Position numbers and translations under genes: made by a program
Shown here: piece after piece, positions 44,325 through 52,274 of the stretch
Layout: every line of letters starts with the position of its first letter
How positions within the stretch are numbered: position 1 is the first letter of the stretch
Source of the DNA: Micropruina sp.
GTDB taxonomy: Bacteria > Actinomycetota > Actinomycetes > Propionibacteriales > Propionibacteriaceae
DNA: 64,000 nucleotides
Assembly (NCBI GenBank): GCA_016711205.1
Contig: JADJTM010000003.1
Span: forward strand, 248,001-312,000
Reading direction: 5' to 3'
The notes under the pieces: generated by a model
What the model was told of the DNA's origin: nothing
The model's input: the letters and a program-made list of their open reading frames with translations, nothing else
Databases searched by the model: none

Positions 44325-44330
44325 TAGTGT
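44325..44330 (+). promoter_or_regulatory. -10 box TAGTGT of E1 operon (leaderless)
   Basis: TAGTGT, 7 nt, then ATG 44338. It sets the start of the E1 alpha gene just downstream of the repeat array. Confidence 0.5.
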
Positions 44331-44337
44331 TCCGGCC

Positions 44338-45321
44338 ATGGACGCAATGGACGCGTATCGCACGATGTGGCGGATCCGCCTCTTCGAAGAGGCAGTCGAG
44401 GACCTGTACGGACGGGGCATGATGCACGGCACGATGCATCTCTCGATCGGCCAGGAGGCGGTGCCCACCGGTGCTTGCGCGGCGCTCAAAGAGGGCGACC
44501 AGATCACCTCGACCCACCGCGGTCACGGGCACTGCATCGCCAAGGGCGCCGATCTGGGCCGCTCGATGGCCGAACTGCTGGCGCGCGACAACGGCTACTG
44601 CCGCGGCCGCGGGGGCTCCATGCACATCGCGGACGTGGCCACCGGCAATCTGGGCGCCAACGGCATCGTGGCCGGCGGGCCGCCGATCGCCGCCGGCGCG
44701 GCGCTGAGCAACCAGCTGCGCGGCACCGACCAGGTCTGCCTGTGCTTCCACGGCGACGGCGCCGTGGGCGAGGGCGCGTGGCACGAGGCGCTGACGCTGG
44801 CGTCCATGTGGTCGCTGCCGGTGGTGTTCATCTGCGAAAACAACAAGTACGGCATGTCGATGTCGAGCGAGAAGGCCTTCAAGGTCGAGCACATGAGCGC
44901 CAAGGCCGCCGGCTTCGGCATTCCCGGCGAAACCGTCGACGGCAACGACGTCGAGGCCGTACACGAGGCGGTCGTCCGCGCCGTCCAGCGGGCCAGGGCC
45001 GGCGACGGTCCCACCTTCATCGAGGCGCTCACCTACCGCTGGCGGGGCCACTCCAAGTCGGACAAGAACCTCTACCGCACCCGCGAAGAGATCGCCCAGT
45101 GGCGCGCGGACGACCCGATCGCCGCCTACGCCGACGTGCTGCTCGAGCGCGGCGAGTTCACCCATGAGCAGCTCAACGCGGTGCAGGACGAGGTGCGCAC
45201 CGAGATCCGCGAGGCCGTCCGGTTCGGCACCCAGGGCGAGGAGCCCACGGTCGAAGCCATGATGCAGGGCATCTACGCACCCTCTCCGGTGGACGCCCGC
45301 GAGCTGGGGGCCCGGGCATGA
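44338..45321 (+). CDS. TPP-dependent 2-oxo acid/acetoin dehydrogenase E1 alpha
   Basis: A 327-aa E1 alpha of the PdhA/AcoA type: decarboxylates a 2-oxo acid or cleaves acetoin with thiamine diphosphate and passes the acyl group to E2 lipoate. HGTMHLSIGQEAVPTG, STHRGHGHCIAKG, and GGSMHIADVATGNLGANGIV are AcoA-like; the TPP motif is GDGAVGEG...CENN. True substrate cannot be read from sequence; AcoA-like features and the polyol PTS context make a non-pyruvate substrate possible. Overlaps the beta gene (ATGA). Confidence 0.88.
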   Translation: MDAMDAYRTMWRIRLFEEAVEDLYGRGMMHGTMHLSIGQEAVPTGACAALKEGDQITSTHRGHGHCIAKGADLGRSMAELLARDNGYCRGRGGSMHIADVATGNLGANGIVAGGPPIAAGAALSNQLRGTDQVCLCFHGDGAVGEGAWHEALTLASMWSLPVVFICENNKYGMSMSSEKAFKVEHMSAKAAGFGIPGETVDGNDVEAVHEAVVRAVQRARAGDGPTFIEALTYRWRGHSKSDKNLYRTREEIAQWRADDPIAAYADVLLERGEFTHEQLNAVQDEVRTEIREAVRFGTQGEEPTVEAMMQGIYAPSPVDARELGARA

Positions 45322-46304
45322 GCCGCACGATGACGTACGCCGAGGCCGTCCGCGAAGCCATGGCGATCGCGATGACCAACGACGAGCGCGTGTTCCTGAT
45401 GGGCGAGGACGTCGGCGTGTACGGCGGTGCCTTCGGCGTCAGCAACGACCTGTACCAGCGCTTCGGCACCGACCGGGTGCGCGACAGCACGATCTCTGAA
45501 CTCGGCATCGTCGGCATGGGCGTCGGCGCCGCCCTGACCGGCATGAAGCCGATCATCGAGATCCAGTTCAGTGACTTTCTCTGCCAGGCGATGGACCAGG
45601 TGGTCAACCAGGCCGCCAAGCTGCACTTCATGGTCGGCGGGCAGGCCAACGTGCCGCTGGTGATCCGCGCCCCCGGCGGCTCCGGCACCGGTGCCGCCGC
45701 GCAGCACAGCCAGTCGCTCGAGGCCTGGTTCGCGCACGTCCCGGGCCTCAAGGTGGTGATGCCGTCCAACGCCACGGACGCGGGTTCGCTGCTACTGGCC
45801 GCCCTGGAGGATCCCAACCCCGTCCTGGTGCTCGAACACAAGTTGCTCTACAAGCAGAGCTTCGAGGTGCCGGACGAGTTCCCGGCCGCTCGCCTCGGCG
45901 AGGGTCGGATCGAGCGGGCCGGCACCGATCTTACCATCGTCGCCACCTCCGTCGAGGTGCAGCGCTCGGTCGAGGCCGCCGAGCAGCTGGCCGCCGACGG
46001 CATCAGCGTCGAGGTGATCGACCCGCGCACGATCAAGCCGCTGGACGTGCCGCTGATCCTCGAGTCGGTGTCGCGCACCGGCCGGGTGCTGCTGGTCCAG
46101 GAGGCGCCGAAGTTCGCCGGCTTCATGGCCGAGGTGGCCGCCACCATCGCCGAGTCCGAGGTGTTCGGCGACCTGCAGGCACCGATCCGCCGGCTCTGCG
46201 GCCTGGACACCCCGATTCCCTACAGCCCCAAGCTCGAGCGCGCCAGCGTGCCCCAGGTCGAGGACATCGTCCGCGAGGCCACCGCGCTGGTCAGGGAGTG
46301 GTGA
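45318..46304 (+). CDS. TPP-dependent dehydrogenase E1 beta
   Basis: A 328-aa partner of the preceding E1 alpha. MTYAEAVREAMAIAMTNDER, GEDVGVYGGAFGVSNDLYQRFG and DSTISELGIVGMGVGAALTG form the pyrimidine domain with the conserved Glu; the transketolase C domain follows (VEVIDPRTIKPLD). Translational overlap with both neighbours indicates a stoichiometric E1. Confidence 0.92.
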   Translation: MSRTMTYAEAVREAMAIAMTNDERVFLMGEDVGVYGGAFGVSNDLYQRFGTDRVRDSTISELGIVGMGVGAALTGMKPIIEIQFSDFLCQAMDQVVNQAAKLHFMVGGQANVPLVIRAPGGSGTGAAAQHSQSLEAWFAHVPGLKVVMPSNATDAGSLLLAALEDPNPVLVLEHKLLYKQSFEVPDEFPAARLGEGRIERAGTDLTIVATSVEVQRSVEAAEQLAADGISVEVIDPRTIKPLDVPLILESVSRTGRVLLVQEAPKFAGFMAEVAATIAESEVFGDLQAPIRRLCGLDTPIPYSPKLERASVPQVEDIVREATALVREW

Positions 46305-46306
46305 GC

Positions 46307-47563
46307 ATGCCCCGCGTTCCGCTGTTGATGCCGAAGATGTCGATGACGATGGAGTTCGGCACCGTCGAGGAGTGGCTGGTCGAGGTCGGCGGCCCGGTCA
46401 CCGACGGCGACGCCGTGGTGGTGGTGACCACCGACAAGGTCGACATGGACGTGGAGTCGAACTGCGACGGCACCCTGATCGAGATTCTCGCCCAGCCGGG
46501 TGAGCAGGTTCCGGTCGGCGAGCCGATCGCCTGGATCGAGACCGAGAAGGACGACCTGCTGGGCGACCTGTTCCCCGCCCCGTCCCCGGCCGAGCCCGTC
46601 GCCGAACCGTCGGGCGTGCAGCCGGGTGACGCACCTTCCGCGCCCACGCCAGACGCACTGCCCGAGCCGGCGGCGTCCGAAGGCGAGGGGCCGAACGAGC
46701 GTCCGCGAGCGGTTCCGTTGGCTCGCACGCTGGCCGCGGAGGCGGGGATCGACCTGGCGTCGGTCGCGCCGAGCGGTCCGTACCGGACGATCCGGGCTCG
46801 GGACGTCCGGGCGGCGATCGAGGCGGCGTCGGTCGAGCCCGCGTCAGTCGAGCCTGTCGAGGCCCGGGTTTCGACACGCTCGACCACCGAGGGAGAGCTG
46901 CTCGGCGATGCCAAGTCGCGGCGCATCCGGGTCGCGACCGCCCGGGTGCTCGAAGCCACCGCGGCGATCCCGCAGTTCACCGTGTGGCGCGCGTTCGACC
47001 TGACCCGACTGGCGGCGGCCCGCACCGCATCACTCAAGGGCGTCAGCTGGAACACCATCCTGCTGCGCGCCTATGCCCTGATGTTGCGCGAGTACCCCTC
47101 GCTCAACGGCAGCTGGGCCGGCGACGGCGTCCGCACCAACCCCCACGTCGGGGTGGCGCTGGCCATCGACACCTCGGCCGGCCTGCTGGCGCCGGTGTTG
47201 CGCGATCCGCAGAACCTGGGGATTCGCGCACTCAACGACGCCATCAGGGATCTCGCGGCCGCGGTGAAGGCCGGCAAGGCCGACCCGAGCACGATGGGGG
47301 GCGGCACCGGCACGGTGTCGAACCTCGGGTCGTTCGGCGTACAGCGGTTCAACGCCCTGCTGACCCCGCCCCAGGCGACCGCGCTGTCGCTGGGCACGGT
47401 CGAGGTGCGTCCGGTCTTCGACGCCGATGCGGCCATCCGGGCTCGGACGGTCTGTGAGGCCGGTCTGACCGTCGATCACCGGGTGGCCGACGGGGCGGAC
47501 GCCGCCCGGGCGCTCGCCACCATGCAAGAGATTCTCGACGACCCGTTCCTACTGCTCGGCTAG
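46307..47563 (+). CDS. dihydrolipoyl acyltransferase E2
   Basis: A 418-aa E2. Lipoyl domain 1-78 with Lys44 in TTDKVDMD; Pro/Ala/Glu-rich linker 79-130; peripheral-subunit binding domain about 134-168 (RAVPLARTLAAEAGIDLASV); second linker about 170-198 (SVEPVEARVSTRSTTEG) that is encoded by a family B repeat; catalytic domain 200-418 ending with DHRVADGADAAR, the HxxxDG active site. Start at ATG 46307 (GGGAG 8 nt upstream) rather than the GTGs at 46298/46301. No E3 gene follows; a housekeeping E3 must be used. Confidence 0.9.
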   Translation: MPRVPLLMPKMSMTMEFGTVEEWLVEVGGPVTDGDAVVVVTTDKVDMDVESNCDGTLIEILAQPGEQVPVGEPIAWIETEKDDLLGDLFPAPSPAEPVAEPSGVQPGDAPSAPTPDALPEPAASEGEGPNERPRAVPLARTLAAEAGIDLASVAPSGPYRTIRARDVRAAIEAASVEPASVEPVEARVSTRSTTEGELLGDAKSRRIRVATARVLEATAAIPQFTVWRAFDLTRLAAARTASLKGVSWNTILLRAYALMLREYPSLNGSWAGDGVRTNPHVGVALAIDTSAGLLAPVLRDPQNLGIRALNDAIRDLAAAVKAGKADPSTMGGGTGTVSNLGSFGVQRFNALLTPPQATALSLGTVEVRPVFDADAAIRARTVCEAGLTVDHRVADGADAARALATMQEILDDPFLLLG

Positions 47564-47581
47564 GCATTGAAGGAGTTCGCG

Positions 47582-47665
47582 ATGAAGCGAGTGTTGATCG
47601 GCCGGAGCACCGGTAGCGCCACCCCGCGCGTGGTGGCCGCCACGGACGTCGCGACGGTCGAGTGA
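47582..47665 (+). CDS. 27-aa peptide of unknown function
   Basis: MKRVLIGRSTGSATPRVVAA followed by TDVATVE. It has an excellent RBS (AAGGAG, 6 nt spacing), begins 18 nt after the E2 stop and ends 7 nt before the EIIA start. It could be a real microprotein, a translational coupling leader for the EIIA gene, or the stub of a deleted gene. Confidence 0.45.
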   Translation: MKRVLIGRSTGSATPRVVAATDVATVE

Positions 47666-47672
47666 GCGACCC

Positions 47673-48155
47673 GTGTCCATCCATCCGACCATGACCGGCG
47701 CCGCGCTGCAGCTGCTGGACGGCTGCGCGCTGCACCATGTCACCGGTGACCGCGACCAGGTGCTCTCTACCCTGGCCGGGCGCGTGGTCGAGGCGGGATT
47801 CGCCCTGCCGTCCCTGCCGGCGGCCGTGCTGGCCCGCGAGAACGCCTACCCGACCGCACTGCCGACCCCGGTTCCGGTGGCCATTCCGCACACCGACCCC
47901 GCCCACGTTCTGCAGCCGGGACTGGCGGTGGCCAGCCTGGCCGAACCGGTCGAGTTCGGCCTGATGGGTGGGTCGGCAGAGCGCCTTGCGGTGCGGCTGG
48001 TCGTGCTGCTCTGCGTGAGCGACCCGGCCGGCCAGGTGGGCGGACTGCAGCAGGTGCTCGACCGGCTGGGCGACGCGCAGGCGGTCCGGACGCTGGTCAA
48101 CCATGACGACCCCGGCACCTTCGAGACCGCGGTGCGTGAATGGCTGGCGACGTGA
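47673..48155 (+). CDS. PTS EIIA, fructose/galactitol type (GatA-like)
   Basis: A 160-aa EIIA of the PTS_EIIA_2 family. VPVAIPHTDPAHVLQPG contains the phospho-histidine. GTG start at 47673 gives a normal N-terminus (HPTMTGAALQLLDGCALHHV); ATG 47691 is possible. It is odd beside a glucitol-type PTS that already has its own SrlB-type EIIA: it may phosphorylate another carrier or act as a regulatory EIIA. Confidence 0.85.
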   Translation: MSIHPTMTGAALQLLDGCALHHVTGDRDQVLSTLAGRVVEAGFALPSLPAAVLARENAYPTALPTPVPVAIPHTDPAHVLQPGLAVASLAEPVEFGLMGGSAERLAVRLVVLLCVSDPAGQVGGLQQVLDRLGDAQAVRTLVNHDDPGTFETAVREWLAT

Positions 48156-48324
48156 CCAGCCGGACGGCCGCCGGGGGCGTGCACACAGTCTTGCTTCGCG
48201 GACGTCTCCGCGAAGCCAAGAGCGGCACGGGCGAGTCGCCCGTCCGCCGCACAACCGGGCATCGGGGACCGACCCCGCGCCCAGCACTTCGGTGCATTGA
48301 CTGAATGGAAAGGAGGCGGATCAC

Positions 48325-48912
48325 ATGAATGTCATTGAATGGATAGCCACGAACTTCATCGGCCTGTTCAATGCGGCGGCCGAGAGCTTCAGTGGACTGG
48401 TCACCGGCATTCTGCCCCTGCTGATCGTGCTGTTGACCGCAATGTATGCGATCACCACATGGATCGGTGAGGAGCGGGTCACCCGCGCCGTCCAATGGGC
48501 GGGCAAATACCAGATCACCCGGTACACGATCATGCCGATCATCGCCGTGATCATGCTGACCAACCCGATGTGCTACTCGTTCGGGCGGTTCCTGCCCGAG
48601 AAGCAGAAGCCGGCCTTCTACGACGCGGCAGTGTCGTTCGTGCACCCGGTCACCGCGTTCTTCCCGCATGCGAATGCGGGCGAGATCTTCGTCTGGACCG
48701 GCGTCTCGGCCGGTGTGCTGGCCATCAATCCCGGCGCCTACGCCCGGCTGGCCGCGTTGTACTTCATCGTCGGCATCGTGGTCATTCTGATCCGTGGCGT
48801 CGTCACCGAGTACATCACCAAGCTGCTGATCAAGCGTGGCGGCCACGAGGCCCGATTCGCAGAGTTCGACGCCGCCTACGCGTCGGGCCACTTCCAAGGG
48901 GGCCACGAATGA
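48325..48912 (+). CDS. srlA: PTS glucitol/sorbitol EIIC (SrlA/GutA)
   Basis: A 195-aa membrane component: MNVIEWIATNFIGLFNAAAE and FGRFLPEKQKPAFYDAAVSF match the glucitol family, with about four TM helices. RBS AAGGAGG upstream. The stop overlaps srlE (ATGA). Carries the polyol across the membrane together with SrlE. Confidence 0.93.
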   Translation: MNVIEWIATNFIGLFNAAAESFSGLVTGILPLLIVLLTAMYAITTWIGEERVTRAVQWAGKYQITRYTIMPIIAVIMLTNPMCYSFGRFLPEKQKPAFYDAAVSFVHPVTAFFPHANAGEIFVWTGVSAGVLAINPGAYARLAALYFIVGIVVILIRGVVTEYITKLLIKRGGHEARFAEFDAAYASGHFQGGHE

Positions 48913-49934
48913 GCGAGACGACCTCGACCTACCAGACCATCTCGATTCGTAAGGGACGCGGGGGCTGGGGCGCCGGCCTCACCCTCACTCCCACGGACGA
49001 GAAGAACGTCGTGCTGTCGGTGACCAGCGGCGGCATCCACCCCGTCGCCGCCAAGATCGCCGAGCTGTCGGGCGCCGAGGCCGTGGACGGCTTCACCAAC
49101 CACGTCGCCGACGACCGGGTGCTCTGCGCCGTGATCAACTGCGGCGGTACCGCGCGCATCGGGGTCTACCCCCGCAAGCGCATCCCCACCGTGGACATCT
49201 ACCCCGGCGAGCCCGGCGGTCCGCTGGCCCAGTTCATCACCGAAGACATCTTCGTCTCGGCGGTGAGCCCCAACGAGGTCAGCCTGGCGGGGGAAGCCAC
49301 CTTGGCTGCCCCGCCCGTCTCCGCGCAGGTGGACGCGCTCGACGCCGACCGCGCCCGGTACGAGGCCCAGAAGGCCGAGGCCAAGGTCGCGGCCAAGCAG
49401 GCGGGCGGGTTCACCGGTCTCGTGGTGAGCTTCGGCGAGGCGATCGGCTACTTCATCAACACCCTGCTCTCCTCGGGCCGGCAGGCGATGAAGCTGGTGC
49501 TGAACACGATCATCCCGTTCATGGCGTACGTGTCGCTGCTGATCGGCATGGTCACCTACACCGGAATCAGCACCTGGATCGCCAACGGCGTCACCCCGCT
49601 GGTCAGCAACCCGTTCGGGCTGATTCTGCTCGGCGTCATCACCGCCATCCCGGTGTTGTCGCCGATTCTGGGCCCGGGTGCCGCGATCGCTCAGGTCGTC
49701 GGCGTGCTGATGGGCCAGCAGATCGCAGCGGGAGCACTTCCGGTGCAGTACGCGCTGCCCACCCTGTTCGCCATCAATGGCCAGGTCGGCTGTGACTTCG
49801 TCCCGGTCGGGCTGTCGCTCGGCGAGGCGGAGCCCGAAACCGTCTCCGTCGGTGTGCCGGCGGTGCTGTTCAGCCGCCTCATCACCTCACCGGTCGCGGT
49901 CATCATCGCCTACCTGGCGTCGTTCGCGATCTGA
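48909..49934 (+). CDS. srlE: PTS glucitol/sorbitol EIIBC (SrlE)
   Basis: A 341-aa protein: EIIB domain with Cys78 in VINCGGTARIGVYPRKRIPT, a linker with an Ala/Glu-rich helix (145-170), then the second membrane domain (NTIIPFMAYVSLLIGMVTYT, ILGPGAAIAQVVGVLMG, FVPVGLSLGEAEPETV). Full length for SrlE. Overlaps srlA by 4 nt. Confidence 0.93.
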   Translation: MSETTSTYQTISIRKGRGGWGAGLTLTPTDEKNVVLSVTSGGIHPVAAKIAELSGAEAVDGFTNHVADDRVLCAVINCGGTARIGVYPRKRIPTVDIYPGEPGGPLAQFITEDIFVSAVSPNEVSLAGEATLAAPPVSAQVDALDADRARYEAQKAEAKVAAKQAGGFTGLVVSFGEAIGYFINTLLSSGRQAMKLVLNTIIPFMAYVSLLIGMVTYTGISTWIANGVTPLVSNPFGLILLGVITAIPVLSPILGPGAAIAQVVGVLMGQQIAAGALPVQYALPTLFAINGQVGCDFVPVGLSLGEAEPETVSVGVPAVLFSRLITSPVAVIIAYLASFAI

Positions 49935-49942
49935 GACCCGAT

Positions 49943-50031
49943 CGCTGGTCGGGCCCGCCGGGACAAGGTCCCGACAGCCCGACCAGCGGAGGGCTCGACC
50001 AACGGGTCTCGACAGGCTCGACCAGCGGTAC
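49943..50031. repeat. family B repeat inside the PTS operon
   Basis: CGCTGGTCGGGCCCGCCGGG, then GGTCCCGACAGCCCGACCAG (inverted), followed by GTCTCGACAGGCTCGACCAG. It is an inverted repeat that sits between srlE and srlB, in the middle of the transcript. Confidence 0.75.
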
Positions 50032-50072
50032 TCCACCCACCATCCCGTCCAGCAGACAAGGACTGATTCCCA

Positions 50073-50444
50073 ATGGCAAACGAACTGTGGTCCGCCACCA
50101 TCGACCGGATCGGTGAGTTCACCGACGAGATGTTCGACGGCGGGGTGTTCATCCTGTTCGGCGATCCGGTGCCGGACGCGCTGGGCGAGGTGAGCATCGT
50201 CCACCACACCCGGCAGGCCGCCGCCCGCGAGATCCGCGTCGGTGACACCATCGAGCTCGGTGGGGTGATCCTCACCCTGGACGAGGTCGGCGAACGGGCC
50301 AACCTCAACCTCACCGATCTCGGCCACGCCGTGATCTACGTCAACAGCCCCGAGCAGCCGCTGCTGCCGGGCGCCGTCAAGGCCACCGGGCAGGCGCGTC
50401 CGCACCCGACCGTCGGGTCGCCCATCGTCATCCAGGGGGAGTGA
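50073..50444 (+). CDS. srlB: PTS glucitol/sorbitol EIIA (SrlB)
   Basis: A 123-aa EIIA of the glucitol family. SIVHHTRQ aligns with the phospho-His region of E. coli SrlB (His44 or His45), and NLTDLGHAVIYVN is the conserved C-terminal block. RBS AAGGA precedes the ATG. It follows the repeat spacer rather than overlapping srlE. Confidence 0.9.
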   Translation: MANELWSATIDRIGEFTDEMFDGGVFILFGDPVPDALGEVSIVHHTRQAAAREIRVGDTIELGGVILTLDEVGERANLNLTDLGHAVIYVNSPEQPLLPGAVKATGQARPHPTVGSPIVIQGE

Positions 50445-50447
50445 GCC

Positions 50448-50885
50448 ATGGGGTGGGAGTTCGCGGCCATTCTCGGCGGTGCCCTGGTGGTGTCGCTGTT
50501 GCTCGGCCTGTGGCAGCAGGCGCGCTACGCGCGCTCGGTCAACGAGATGGTGCAGAAGTATCACGGCAGCGGTCGGCTGCTGGTCACCGGACGCGGCCTG
50601 GGCAAGCTCAAGGGCACGATCGTGATGCTGGTCGTCGACGACGCCGCCGACCAGGTGGTGGCGGCCAGCACGCTGCGCGGATCGACCATCTTCGCCACCG
50701 CCAAGGACGCACCCGACCTGCTCGGCCCGATCGCCACCCTCCCCGAGCGGGCCGGCGACAAACACACCCGCAAAGCCATCGACATGGCCCTGACCCAACT
50801 CAAGGCCACCCGCGCCCGGGTCAGCGAGAGAGTTCTCACCCCGCCGACGCCCGCGGGCACGGCCAGAAGAAAGGTACAACGATGA
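50448..50885 (+). CDS. gutM: glucitol operon activator GutM
   Basis: A 145-aa protein with an N-terminal TM helix (FAAILGGALVVSLLLGLW) and the GutM block QQARYARSVNEMVQKYHGSG, GRGLGKLKGTIVMLVVDD. GutM proteins activate glucitol operons; the mechanism is unclear. Starts 3 nt after srlB and overlaps the next gene (ATGA), so it is coupled to both. Confidence 0.88.
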   Translation: MGWEFAAILGGALVVSLLLGLWQQARYARSVNEMVQKYHGSGRLLVTGRGLGKLKGTIVMLVVDDAADQVVAASTLRGSTIFATAKDAPDLLGPIATLPERAGDKHTRKAIDMALTQLKATRARVSERVLTPPTPAGTARRKVQR

Positions 50886-52192
50886 GTTACAGCCAACGCT
50901 TGCTCGCCCGCGAGCAGGCGACCGGACGTCCGGTTCGCGTGGGCGTGGTCGGCGCCGGTCAGATGGGCTCCGGTCTGGTCGCCCAGATCAACCGGGTGCC
51001 CGGCCTGGTCATGTCGGCGGTCGCCGACATCGACATCGCGCGCGCCGAGCAGGCCCTGGCCGGGGCCGGCGTCGAGCACGTCACCAGCACCGACGACCTG
51101 ACCGCCGCCGCCGCCGCCATCGAGACCGGCGATTCCGTCGCGTTGAGCGACGGGCTCGCCCTGACCAAGCTGCCGCTGGACGTCATCGTCGAGGTGTCCG
51201 GCGTTCCGGACGTGGCCGCCGAGATCGCCTACGCCGGCCTGCTGGCCGGCAAGCACACCCTGTTGATGACCGTCGAGGCCGACATCACCGTCGGGCTGCT
51301 GCTGGCCGGCATGGGCAACAAGCCCGGCGGCCCGATCTATGCGGTCTGCCGCGGTGACGAGCCGCCGGAGTGCCTGAAGCTGATCGAATACGCCGAGGAC
51401 ATCGGCCTGCAGGTGGTGGTGGCCGGCAAGGGCAAGAACAACCCGATGCGGCCCACCGACACCCCCACCGACGTGGCGGACGAGGCCAAGGCCAAGGGCA
51501 TGAACCCCAAGATGCTGTGCTCGTTCACCGACGGCAGCAAGACCCAGCTCGAAATGTGCGCGCTCTCGAACGCGACCGGATACCCGGTCGACGTGCCCGG
51601 CATGCACGGCATCGCCTGCTCGGTGGACGAACTCGCCACCAAGCTGCTGTCCGAGCAGGCCGGTGGGGTGATGAGCAGCGAGGGCCCCTTCGTCGAGTAC
51701 GTCACCGGCAACGTGGCGCCGGGCGTGTTCGTGATCGCCAAGTCGACCAACGACGTGGTCACCCACGAACTCGACTACCTCAAGCTCGGCAAGGGCCCCT
51801 TCTACGCGCTGTACCGGCCCTATCACCTGGCCTCGATCGAGGCGAACCTGTCGATCGGCGAGGCGATCATCGACGGACGCTCCACCTTCCACCCGATCGG
51901 CTGGACCTCCGAGGTCACCTCGGTGGCCAAGTCCGATCTTGCAGCGGGCACCCGGCTGGAGGGCATCGGCGGCCATCACGTGCACGGCTTCACGGTGCCG
52001 GCGGCCGACGCGAAGGCTGCGGACGCGGTGCCGATCGGCCTGATCGCCGGCTGCACGCTGGTGCGTGACGTGGCCGCCGGGGCGACCGTCAGCTACGCCG
52101 ACATCGAGTTGGACGAGACCCGTCCGATCGTCGCCATGCGCCGCCTGCAGGATTCCCTGCTGGCCAAGGGATCGCTGCCCGTCAACGGCTGA
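50882..52192 (+). CDS. NAD(P)-dependent oxidoreductase with C-terminal SAF domain
   Basis: A 436-aa protein of the homoserine-dehydrogenase-like/SAF family (COG4091 type). Rossmann motif GVVGAGQMGSGLV near residue 20; NATGYPVDVPGMHGI and KLGKGPFYALYRPYHLAS in the middle; the SAF domain (VAKSDLAAGTRLEGIGG ... CTLVRDVAAGATVSYADIEL) at 350-430. It occupies the place of the sorbitol-6-P dehydrogenase (srlD) in classical operons, so it probably oxidises the imported polyol phosphate or a product of it. Substrate not determined. Confidence 0.8.
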   Translation: MSYSQRLLAREQATGRPVRVGVVGAGQMGSGLVAQINRVPGLVMSAVADIDIARAEQALAGAGVEHVTSTDDLTAAAAAIETGDSVALSDGLALTKLPLDVIVEVSGVPDVAAEIAYAGLLAGKHTLLMTVEADITVGLLLAGMGNKPGGPIYAVCRGDEPPECLKLIEYAEDIGLQVVVAGKGKNNPMRPTDTPTDVADEAKAKGMNPKMLCSFTDGSKTQLEMCALSNATGYPVDVPGMHGIACSVDELATKLLSEQAGGVMSSEGPFVEYVTGNVAPGVFVIAKSTNDVVTHELDYLKLGKGPFYALYRPYHLASIEANLSIGEAIIDGRSTFHPIGWTSEVTSVAKSDLAAGTRLEGIGGHHVHGFTVPAADAKAADAVPIGLIAGCTLVRDVAAGATVSYADIELDETRPIVAMRRLQDSLLAKGSLPVNG

Positions 52193-52274
52193 TCGCACCT
52201 GGCCGCGCCCGGCATGATGGAGGTGCGGGCACGGCGCATCCGCGGCGCCCGCGCATCATCCGGAAGGAGGCGGA

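Noticed and set aside
43893..44507. Minus-strand open frames with repeated GTVPFPV peptides
   Set aside because: Translation of the family C repeat array; no RBS and no start signal.
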